Assembly (NCBI GenBank): GCA_013823135.1
Contig: PNLP01000049.1
Coordinates: 1 to 51,744, forward strand
Direction of reading: 5' to 3'
Length of the DNA: 51,744 bases
From: Planctomycetaceae bacterium
Lineage (GTDB): Bacteria; Planctomycetota; Planctomycetia; Gemmatales; Gemmataceae
The position numbers were made by a program, and so were the translations under genes. The first letter of the stretch is position 1. Each line of letters starts with the position of its first letter. This document shows positions 44,472 to 51,744 of this stretch, in pieces. A model generated the notes under the pieces. The model saw only the letters and a list, made by a program, of their open reading frames with translations. It did no database searches and was not told where the DNA came from.

Positions 44472-46104
44472 CGTCTCCTCCCGAACGTGTTTGCCACAAC
44501 TCGACTGCGGCAACTGCCACGATCGCCACGACGATCACCCCCAACACACCAACCGCCGAAACATCATTCGGCGAACCCAACAGGTCCGGGCCGCCGAACG
44601 CGGCAACGGTTACTACGCCCATCACTCCAAGCGCGACCGCGAGTGCAGCGACCGCCACCCAGTGGAATCCGCGTGCCGGCAATTCGACGGGTGGAGTTGC
44701 CTGCGGTGCCACATCTTCGGGAATCCGCGTAACGCGCTTCCGTCCACAAAGTGCGAAGTACGTGATCCCCATCGCGTACATTCCTAACCCCAGCGGCACC
44801 ACTACTCCGTTTTTGTCGATCCGAGGGTACACCGCCACCGCCATCACCGAGAGGAGCACCACACAGAGCGGAAGCCACCAACCAAGCGGGGCACGGTAAC
44901 CAGTGAGCAGGACCGGTTCGCGTCGTCGCAGTCGGAAGAGCGACCACATGCTGAGGAGGTACAGCACCAGTGCCGCGAATCCGGCGACCAGCACCGCCAT
45001 CTCGATCGCTTCCTTGAACCACAGCGTCGCCAGAACGAACCCGGCCGTCAACAAGCTGCACGCCGCGAGCGCTGGCACGGGAGTCTGTCGCTTCTCGTTC
45101 ACTCGACCGAGCGCCGGGGACAAGAACCCACTCCGGCCCATTGCGAACACCTGCCGACTGGCACCGTAAAGGAGACCGTGATAACTCGCGACCAACCCGA
45201 ACAGGGCGACGACACCGAAGCCGTAGAACACCAGCGGCGACTTACCGGCTGGAATCTGGCGGATGACTTCAGCGAGCGGATAGTCCACCGGGTTATCGTC
45301 CTTCACCGCGATCTGCTGGAATGGCAGCGCCCCGCACGCTGTCACTGTGGTGAAGACAACGAGCACAATCACCGTGAGAATGGCCCACGTCAGCCCGCGC
45401 GGGATCGTGCGAGCGGGCGTGTGCGATTCTTCCGCCGCGAGCGCTGCGGCTTCGATGATGATGAGCCACCACAGCGCGAACGGCATCGCGTCGAGAACCG
45501 CTTGCCAACCCTTCTCGGCGGGGATCACAGGTGTAGCCCAGACGCGATCCCACGAGAAATTCGTCAGTGACACCACCCAGAAGATCACCAGCCCAAGGAT
45601 CGCAGCGTAGGTCATGAGCACGAGGGCGCGAGCCTGCTCCTTCACCCCGCGTGCTTGGAGCAGGAAGAAGATCACCACAATCGACAGGCCGACCGCAACG
45701 GCGATGGAGTTGTCGGGCGGGTTGTTTGGGTCGATCAGGAACGCGACGTACTTCCCACCGGCGAGGGCCGTGGCGACGCCACCGAACAAGCACTCCAGGA
45801 ACATCGACCACCCCATGAGGAACCCGAGCCACGGGCCGCCAGCGCGGTGCCCGTAGTCGAGCGGACCACCGGCGCGAGGCATGGCGACCGTCAGTTCGGA
45901 GAGCGTGAGAACCCACGCTAGGAACAGCAGGCACACCGTCAGCGACGCGATCAGCATCGCCACCGGGCCGTTGTTTTCGAGGCCCAGATTCCAGCCGAAG
46001 TATTGCCCACAGACGACGATCCCGACGCCGAGCGCCCAGATGTCTCGGACACGAAGTTGCCCACCCCTCAGATCCGATGCACCGTTCGGTTGCTCAGCAC
46101 CCAT
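44458..46104 (-). CDS. APC-family permease, ethanolamine-type
   Basis: A 548-aa membrane protein; AGGAG lies 6 nt before ATG 46104. About 12 or more hydrophobic segments are visible. The first, with VVCGQYFGWNLGL, carries the YFGWN signature seen in ethanolamine permeases, and AALAAEESHTPARTIPRG is the conserved APC loop. It should take up ethanolamine or a related amine/amino acid across the inner membrane. The usual partners eutBC are not in the window, so substrate is inferred. The 3' end overlaps the MOSC gene. Confidence 0.8.
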   Translation of the reverse strand: MGAEQPNGASDLRGGQLRVRDIWALGVGIVVCGQYFGWNLGLENNGPVAMLIASLTVCLLFLAWVLTLSELTVAMPRAGGPLDYGHRAGGPWLGFLMGWSMFLECLFGGVATALAGGKYVAFLIDPNNPPDNSIAVAVGLSIVVIFFLLQARGVKEQARALVLMTYAAILGLVIFWVVSLTNFSWDRVWATPVIPAEKGWQAVLDAMPFALWWLIIIEAAALAAEESHTPARTIPRGLTWAILTVIVLVVFTTVTACGALPFQQIAVKDDNPVDYPLAEVIRQIPAGKSPLVFYGFGVVALFGLVASYHGLLYGASRQVFAMGRSGFLSPALGRVNEKRQTPVPALAACSLLTAGFVLATLWFKEAIEMAVLVAGFAALVLYLLSMWSLFRLRRREPVLLTGYRAPLGWWLPLCVVLLSVMAVAVYPRIDKNGVVVPLGLGMYAMGITYFALCGRKRVTRIPEDVAPQATPPVELPARGFHWVAVAALAVALGVMGVVTVAAFGGPDLLGSPNDVSAVGVLGVIVVAIVAVAAVELWQTRSGGDDDQK

Positions 46105-46229
46105 TTCGGCTCCTGATTCCGCGGAAACCGTGATCCACGCTGTCCGCTGCAGATGTCAACGGAAACCCGTTCACGGACCCGACAGGGATTTTTCGGATTT
46201 CTTCACGCGGTGCGGCCTCGTACCATCCA

Positions 46230-46823
46230 ATGTCCCATTCGGAGTTGTCTGTGTCGCAAAATTCCGTCACCCACTGGCTCGATCAACTCAAGGACGGCAA
46301 CCCCGCGGCCGCCGGCCCGATCTGGGGGCGATACTTCCCCAAGTTCGTCGAACTCGCACGGAACCGACTCGCTGGCTTTCCACGCCGAGCGGCCGACGAG
46401 GAGGACGTTGCCCTCAGCGCGTTCGACAGCTTCTTCCGTGACGCGACCGCCGGCCGGTTGCCGCGACTCGACGACCGCGACGACCTGTGGCGGGTACTCC
46501 TGATGATTACGGGGCAGAAGGCTCTCGACCTCATTCGTCACGAGAAAGCCGTCAAGCGAGGTGGAAGATCGGGTGGGGTGGAGTTCGATCTCGAAACCCT
46601 CGCGGGCACCGAGCCGACCCCGGAGTTCGCCGCACTTGCAGCCGACGAATTCTGCCGCTTGCTGGGAAAGCTCCATGACCCCGATCTGAAAACGCTCGCC
46701 GTGTGGAAGATGGAGGGCCACTCGAACGAAGAGATCGCAGCGAGGTGGGGATGCGTGCCGCGGACGGTCGAAAGGCGGTTGCGAGTGATTCGCAGCCTGT
46801 GGGCCGGGGAGGACACGGCGTGA
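46230..46823 (+). CDS. ECF-type RNA polymerase sigma factor (planctomycete kind)
   Basis: A 197-aa protein. Region 2 is recognisable in NPAAAGPIWGRYF...EEDVALSAFDSFFRDA. Region 4 reads GHSNEEIAARWGCVPRTVERRLRVIRSLW, a clear HTH. Start ATG 46230 lacks a ribosome site; GTG 46251, with GGAG 6 nt upstream, is an alternative. Its stop is overlapped (GTGA) by the kinase start, so the pair is translationally coupled. In planctomycetes, ECF factors next to Ser/Thr kinases are likely controlled by phosphorylation. Target genes unknown. Confidence 0.85.
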   Translation: MSHSELSVSQNSVTHWLDQLKDGNPAAAGPIWGRYFPKFVELARNRLAGFPRRAADEEDVALSAFDSFFRDATAGRLPRLDDRDDLWRVLLMITGQKALDLIRHEKAVKRGGRSGGVEFDLETLAGTEPTPEFAALAADEFCRLLGKLHDPDLKTLAVWKMEGHSNEEIAARWGCVPRTVERRLRVIRSLWAGEDTA

Positions 46824-49800
46824 ACGATGACGAACCCCGTACCTGGCCGCCCGCACTCGCTTTCCGTCTCGACGCCGTGTGCTGTCGGTTCGAGACTCTG
46901 ATGAAGAACGGAGCGAACCCACCCCTTGAAGATTATCTGGATGGGTTCGAGGGAGTAGAGCAAGCGGAGTTGAGACGCGAACTGCTGGCCATCCAACAGC
47001 AGTGGAAGGAGCGTAACCAAACGATCGATCACACTGCCACTCATCGCCCCCCCGCGGCAACAGCATTGATCTCGGCACCCCCGCGATACCAGATTGAATG
47101 CGAACTCGGTCGCGGCGGGATGGGTGTGGTCTACAAGGCCCGCGATACGCATCTCAACCGCGTCGTCGCCCTCAAGAGGATACTAGCTGGCGAACACGTC
47201 AGCGAACGCCAACTCGCTCGCTTCCGCGCCGAGGCCGAAGCTGTCGCCGCCTTGCCCCACCAGAACGTGGTGCAAATCTTCGACACCGGCGAACACGATG
47301 GCCGACCGTACATTGTGCTGGAGTTCGTCGCTGGTGGTACTCTCGCCGACCGCCTGACTCGCGGTGAGCTTACACCAGCCGAAGGGGCACGACTGGTCGA
47401 GACGCTGGCCCGTGCGCTCCAGGCCGTTCACGCACGGGGTATCGTTCACCGCGACCTCAAACCCGCGAACGTCCTGTTCACCGCCGACGGCATCCCGAAG
47501 GTCACCGACTTCGGACTCGTGAAGCGCCTCGACGACGATTCGGCACATACCCGGACTGGCGAGTTCCTCGGCACCCCAGCATATATGTCGCCCGAACAGG
47601 CAGCGGGAAACGCAAAGGAAGTCGGTCCCGAAGCCGATGTCTACTCGCTCGGTGCGGTGCTGTACGAATGCCTCACTGGTCGGTCACCGTTCCGCGCAGC
47701 AAGCGCGCTGGAAACTGTTCGCCAGGTGTTGAACGATGAACCGATCCCGCCGCGTCGCTTGCGACCCGACCTACCCGCCGATCTCGAAGCCGTCTGTTTG
47801 AAATGCCTGGAGAAGAACCCTGCCCACCGATACCGAACGGCCGAGGCGTTGGCCGATGACCTCCGGAACTTCCTCGGCGGCAAGCCAACCGAGCGCCCGA
47901 CTTCTGCATGGCGACGACTGGAAGCCGACCTGTATGCGAAGAATGTCGCACTCGCCGAGCGGGAGTGGGTTGCCGGGCGGGCGCAGAACGCGGCTCTTTA
48001 TCTGGATGCGTGCCCGGCCGACCTGCGAGGTTGGGAATGGCACTGTCTGCGAGGACTTCGCGGACGACCGCTCACGCTGAGAGCGCACGACGACGTCGTG
48101 TACGGGGTGACGTTCTCGCCAGACGGCCACCGGATCGCGTCGGTCAGTGACGACCAGACGATCCGCTTGTGGGACAGCGCGAGCGGCGAACTCCTGCGAA
48201 CCTTCACCGGTCACGCCGATCAGCTCTACACCCCGAGATTCACACCGGACGGAGTTCATCTTGCCACGGCGAGCCAGGCCGGAATGGTGAAGGTGTGGGA
48301 TCTGGCAACCGGTAAATCGCGGGCGTTCACCGGACACATGGATGTTGTCGTCGGGATTGATGTGAGCCGCGACGGACGGTTGATTGCCTCAGCCAGCGAC
48401 GACACCACCGTTCGCCTCTGGGACATAACCACCGGGGCAGAAGTGCGAGTCTTTTGCGGACACTCCGACATGGTGAATGCTGTCGCGTTCTCGCCAGACG
48501 GACGGTTGATCGCGTCGGTGAGTTACGACCAGACGGTGCGAATCTGGGACGTGGAAACCGGCCGCGAACGTCACCGGTTGTGCAAACACACGAGCTTTGT
48601 GTGGACGGTCGCGTTTTCGCACGACGGCAAACTGCTGGCATCGGCCGGTGGCGATGCGACCATCCGCGTCTGGGATGTCGAAACGGGCGAGGAGCGAATG
48701 ACCCTCGTGGGGCATTCGGGCGTGGTGTGGAGCCTCGCGTTCACGCCGGACGGCACGCGACTGGCTTCGTCAGGATGGGACAAGACGGTTCGCCTGTGGG
48801 ACGCGAACACAGGTCAGGAGACGATCGCACTTCGGGCGCACGCCGACGCCGTGAACTCCATCGCGTTCAGTCCCGACGGCACACGACTCGCGTCGGCGAG
48901 TGACGACCGCACGATTACGGTCTGGGTCGCGACACGTGGCGAGAGCGTGGAACGGCCCGCGGCAAGGAGCCTTCGAGAACACACGGGACCGGTGCTGGCG
49001 GTGGCGTTCAGCCCAGATGGGCGACGACTCGCATCGGCAGGGGACGACCGCACGGCCCGTGTGTGGGACGTGGATACCGGTTCGGTGCTGTTCACGCTGA
49101 GTGGGCACGCGGCACTCGTGGCGGGGGTTGCGTTTAGCCCGGACGCTCAGATCGTGGCGACAGCGAGCGCCGACAAGACCGTTCGGTTCTGGAATGCCGA
49201 GACCGGTTGCGAAACTCGCGTGCTGCGCGGACATACCGATCGGATCTACGGCATTGTGTTCAGCCCCGATGGACGCTGGCTTGCGACGGGCGGTTGGGAC
49301 CGAACAGTGCGAGTGTGGAACGTCGAGAGTGGTGACACAGTTCGCGTCCTGCGTGGGCACACGAACTGGATCTGGTCCGTGGCGTTCTCACCAGACGGCC
49401 GGCGGCTTGTGTCGAGTAGCACCGACCGCACGGTGCGTGTGTGGGATTTGGTGAAGGACGCGGAGCCACTCATTCTCCGTGGGCACAATCTGAAAGTCCT
49501 CGGTGTGGCATTTTCACCAGACGGCCGGTTGATCGCATCGGCTGGGACTGAAGGCGTGGCGAAGTTGTGGGACGCGCAGAGCGGCGATGAACTCCGAACG
49601 CTAACGGGGCACACTGATCGCGTGACGGGCGTGGCGTTCAACACGAGCGGCACCTGTTTGGCGACATCGAGTGAAGACCAATCGGTGAGGTTGTGGGATG
49701 TGCGAACTGGCGAGGAACTCCGTGTCTTCCTGGAACACGTAAGACGGGTGAACGCCGTGTCGTTCGCGCCGACGGGTCACCGACTTGCGTCGACTGGTGA

Positions 49801-49858
49801 CGACGGGAGCGTGAAACTTTGGGACATCTCAACCGAGGCACACGAGAAAGACGCCTAA
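46820..49858 (+). CDS. Ser/Thr protein kinase with 14 WD40 repeats
   Basis: A 1012-aa protein starting at GTG 46820 (VNDDEPRTWPP), chosen because it overlaps the sigma-factor stop and has GAGG upstream; the longer frame from 46703 would lie within the sigma gene. The Hanks kinase domain covers about residues 90-360: GRGGMG loop, Lys119, HRD with Asp212, DFG with Asp230, and GTPAYMSPEQ activation segment. From ~430 to the end are 14 WD40 repeats (GH...V..VAFSPDG...LASAS.D.TVRLWD), enough for two seven-bladed propellers. No transmembrane helix is seen, so it is cytoplasmic. It probably phosphorylates or scaffolds the sigma factor. Confidence 0.93.
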   Translation: MNDDEPRTWPPALAFRLDAVCCRFETLMKNGANPPLEDYLDGFEGVEQAELRRELLAIQQQWKERNQTIDHTATHRPPAATALISAPPRYQIECELGRGGMGVVYKARDTHLNRVVALKRILAGEHVSERQLARFRAEAEAVAALPHQNVVQIFDTGEHDGRPYIVLEFVAGGTLADRLTRGELTPAEGARLVETLARALQAVHARGIVHRDLKPANVLFTADGIPKVTDFGLVKRLDDDSAHTRTGEFLGTPAYMSPEQAAGNAKEVGPEADVYSLGAVLYECLTGRSPFRAASALETVRQVLNDEPIPPRRLRPDLPADLEAVCLKCLEKNPAHRYRTAEALADDLRNFLGGKPTERPTSAWRRLEADLYAKNVALAEREWVAGRAQNAALYLDACPADLRGWEWHCLRGLRGRPLTLRAHDDVVYGVTFSPDGHRIASVSDDQTIRLWDSASGELLRTFTGHADQLYTPRFTPDGVHLATASQAGMVKVWDLATGKSRAFTGHMDVVVGIDVSRDGRLIASASDDTTVRLWDITTGAEVRVFCGHSDMVNAVAFSPDGRLIASVSYDQTVRIWDVETGRERHRLCKHTSFVWTVAFSHDGKLLASAGGDATIRVWDVETGEERMTLVGHSGVVWSLAFTPDGTRLASSGWDKTVRLWDANTGQETIALRAHADAVNSIAFSPDGTRLASASDDRTITVWVATRGESVERPAARSLREHTGPVLAVAFSPDGRRLASAGDDRTARVWDVDTGSVLFTLSGHAALVAGVAFSPDAQIVATASADKTVRFWNAETGCETRVLRGHTDRIYGIVFSPDGRWLATGGWDRTVRVWNVESGDTVRVLRGHTNWIWSVAFSPDGRRLVSSSTDRTVRVWDLVKDAEPLILRGHNLKVLGVAFSPDGRLIASAGTEGVAKLWDAQSGDELRTLTGHTDRVTGVAFNTSGTCLATSSEDQSVRLWDVRTGEELRVFLEHVRRVNAVSFAPTGHRLASTGDDGSVKLWDISTEAHEKDA

Positions 49859-50515
49859 GCTCTTGCGCATGGGCCTTTCTCCCCCTGGTTCGATAGATAG
49901 GTACGCCCACCTGCGGGGGATCCTGGCTACGACCGTTTTGGCGATGGTTGCTGTTTCGCTAAAGCCGCGAGAGTGAGCACGCGAGTTTGATCTACCGCCA
50001 ACCCAAATAGCTCGAAATCTTGCGGGGATCCGTCCTTCTGGCCCCACTGTCCAGGTGACAGTACCCGTATCAGCTGTGGGCAGCCGGAACCAACTGACCC
50101 GGCCGGGAAGCGCACGGACATCGAGGAACAGACAGCCTCTCATCGGGATTACATCACGGTGTCCAGCACTCAGCACCTCCGCCGATTACCAAACCGAAAG
50201 ACATCCACGACGGGGAGAGACGTGGACGGTTGAGCGTGACAGAGTCACGGACCGGCGGGGGAACTCTGAGTCGAACTGGGGCGAAGAGGGTGACCGCGAT
50301 TGTCGAGGCGGGTCGTCGCATGGTTGCGGACGTGGACTGCAATACGCCGAAAACGAACAGAGCGACGCGTCGCACGAGTGATTTGCCTTCGCTCCCCATG
50401 CAGACGCGGGGGCGGAGCGCGGGACGCCAAACATCCTGCTTGGCAGGATCCTACCTCGATTCTCCTCGCTGGAAAGGCTACAACGTCTGGACCAGTCTCC
50501 CTTTCCGGAGGGCGT
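49859..50515. other. Intergenic stretch without a clear gene
   Basis: About 660 bases between the kinase and the exported WD40 gene. Frames on both strands are short or antisense and lack ribosome sites. The third copy of CCCGGCCGGGAAGC lies at 50098-50111. No T-rich terminator was found after the kinase. Confidence 0.5.
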
Positions 50516-51744
50516 ATGCCGCGGCAATTCTGTATCGCATTTTTGGTTTCGGGCTGGGTCGTTTCGGCCGGATGGGGTGCCGATCCCCGAGCGACAGACG
50601 TTTTCGTCCCAGCGGGGCATTCCTCGCCGATCCGGTGGTCCTCGTGGAGTCCGGACGGGACCCGGATCGCCACCGCTGCCGATGACCGTCAGATCCTGAT
50701 CTGGGAGGTTAAGACCGGTCAGGTCGTCCAGCGGATGCCGCAGGAACGGCAGGGGTTCGGCCGGCCGGTCTGGAGCGCCGACGGCAAACGCGTGATGAAC
50801 TCGGCGGGGGCGGGCTACGCGGCGTGCGTATGGGATGTCGCAACGGGCAAACAGATCCGCAAACTGATCGACTACCAGCAATTGCCCGGGTCCGGCTGGC
50901 TGAACGCGGACGGTACGCGGGCCATCCTCCCGTGTCAAAACGGCATGATCGGCGTGTGGGATGTCACCACCGGCGAATTGAAGGTGATTGGCACGCGGCG
51001 CCAGGGGTTCGTCCATACTTTGGCCGTGGACTCGTCCGGAGCGGTCGGTCTTGCCGGTGGCAAGGCTGGTCTGGTCTTCGACCTGAAGACCGGGGTCGTC
51101 TCGCACAACCTTGAAGCCCACAAACAGCAGATCAATGCCGTCGCTGTGTCTCGGGACGGCGCCCTGGGAGCAACCTGCTCGAACGACAGCCTCGTTATCC
51201 TCTGGGATCTGAAAACGGGACGGAAAAAGTACGAGTGGAAAGACCACACAAGGTGGGTTCAGAACGTGAGCTTCAGCGACGACGGGACCCGTCTCGCTTC
51301 GACGGACGGTGGCAAGACGATGCTGTGGGACACGAAGACGGGCGAAAAGATCAAGTCGCTGGACATCTCGGAATCCTCGCGTGGGGCGATCAGCGGCGAC
51401 GGGAGGTCGCTGGCCACGACCGACGCTCCCTGGGTGACAGTCTGGGATCTGGAGGCCGGGAAGGCCGCCCGGGAATTAAAGCCAGCGGTGTTCCCCGTAC
51501 GCGACCTGGCGATAGGCGGCGAGGGGAAGTATCTGTTCGTAGGGTCGGACGACGGCTCGCTCGTGGTTTGGGACATGGAGACGGCAACCCCGAGCAAAGC
51601 CTGGGCCGCCCACCGGGGTGGGATCACCAGGGTAACGAGCGGCACCAAGGGCGACCGCATTGCGACCGGATCCGGATCCCGGTCAGTAGCCGGGGACACA
51701 ACCGCCGTGCTGTGGGACGCGAAAACTGGGGAGAAGCTCAAAAC
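50516..51744 (+). CDS. Exported WD40-repeat protein (partial, open at window end)
   Basis: ATG 50516 follows GGAGGG by 3-4 nt and is open for 409 codons to the window edge without a stop. Residues 1-22 are a signal-peptide-like segment (MPRQFCIAFLVSGWVVSAGW) with AWG/GAD-type cleavage possibilities. Then come WD40 units: SPDGTRIATAADDRQILIWE, SADGKRVM...ACVWDV, NGMIGVWDVTTGE, NDSLVILWDLKTG, GKTMLWDTKTGEK, DGSLVVWDMETAT. At least eight blades are visible. It is likely periplasmic or surface-located, a scaffold. The large minus-strand frame over this region is its shadow. Confidence 0.85.
   Translation, partial: MPRQFCIAFLVSGWVVSAGWGADPRATDVFVPAGHSSPIRWSSWSPDGTRIATAADDRQILIWEVKTGQVVQRMPQERQGFGRPVWSADGKRVMNSAGAGYAACVWDVATGKQIRKLIDYQQLPGSGWLNADGTRAILPCQNGMIGVWDVTTGELKVIGTRRQGFVHTLAVDSSGAVGLAGGKAGLVFDLKTGVVSHNLEAHKQQINAVAVSRDGALGATCSNDSLVILWDLKTGRKKYEWKDHTRWVQNVSFSDDGTRLASTDGGKTMLWDTKTGEKIKSLDISESSRGAISGDGRSLATTDAPWVTVWDLEAGKAARELKPAVFPVRDLAIGGEGKYLFVGSDDGSLVVWDMETATPSKAWAAHRGGITRVTSGTKGDRIATGSGSRSVAGDTTAVLWDAKTGEKLK

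Noticed and set aside
46203..47078. 291-aa minus-strand open frame
   Set aside because: Antisense to the sigma factor and the kinase start.
47098..49858. Tandem DNA repeats in the kinase gene
   Set aside because: The periodicity is that of WD40 codons, not an independent DNA repeat.
50186..51247. 353-aa minus-strand open frame
   Set aside because: Antisense to the exported WD40 protein, which has a good start, signal-like segment and repeats.
1..51744. CRISPR array, rRNA or a complete tRNA
   Set aside because: No regularly spaced repeats, rRNA segments or full tRNA cloverleaf were seen; only the tRNA-Phe 3' half was found.

Overview
The window looks like chromosomal DNA of a Planctomycete, most likely a Gemmata-like member of the Gemmataceae. 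The pointers are the high-GC coding style, a planctomycete-type ECF sigma factor translationally coupled to a Ser/Thr kinase with 14 WD40 repeats (46.2-49.9 kb), a second exported WD40 protein running off the right edge, and a DUF1580-like small protein. This is inference from gene content; there is no rRNA or complete tRNA in the window to confirm it.

Layout. 0-4.2 kb: the tail of a heavy-metal P-type ATPase, an exported beta-helix-like protein, an XRE regulator followed by the tail of a second one, a LecA-like lectin, and small or broken genes. 4.4-21.0 kb: one tightly coupled seven-gene operon that I identify as a class 1 DISARM anti-phage system (drmD, drmMI, drmA, drmB, drmC). Two genes that are not part of the canonical five are built into it: a small papain/C39-like cysteine-peptidase-fold protein between drmD and drmMI, and an SMC/RecN-like coiled-coil ATPase between drmMI and drmA. 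Most junctions are ATGA or GTGA overlaps, so the extra genes appear to be expressed as part of the system. 21.1-27.8 kb: accessory DNA with an MBL-fold relic, an AlkB-like dioxygenase/methyltransferase pair, a 133-bp palindromic element, an unrecognised 544-aa protein paired with an HNH nuclease, an attC-like palindrome and a possible HEPN protein.

27.8-40.3 kb: a broken nitrilase, then what looks like an integrated plasmid-like element. It has a 1404-aa primase/helicase-type replication protein with a DUF927-like region, a cluster of ten AACTGCC/GGCAGTT repeats just past its 3' end (a candidate iteron origin), and a string of small genes on the same minus strand (HTH, zinc-ribbon, Cys-rich, DUF1580-like). 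At 40,271-40,312 lies an exact 3' half of tRNA-Phe(GAA), from anticodon loop to discriminator base. A tyrosine integrase and a divergently oriented excisionase-like gene follow it. Replication module on one side of the att core and int/xis on the other is the arrangement of an attP junction or of tandemly integrated elements.

40.4-43.3 kb: the integration module, small genes and a clean 102-bp MITE with 18/19 matching terminal repeats and a perfect 10-bp target duplication. 43.6-51.7 kb: ordinary chromosomal genes (MOSC protein, ethanolamine-type permease, ECF sigma factor, WD40 kinase, exported WD40 protein).

The most interesting system is the seven-gene DISARM operon with the peptidase-like and SMC-like additions, together with a low-GC, apparently swapped target-recognition region in its methylase. 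The iteron/primase/tRNA-att element is the second. All assignments come from reading motifs and gene order; no database search was possible.
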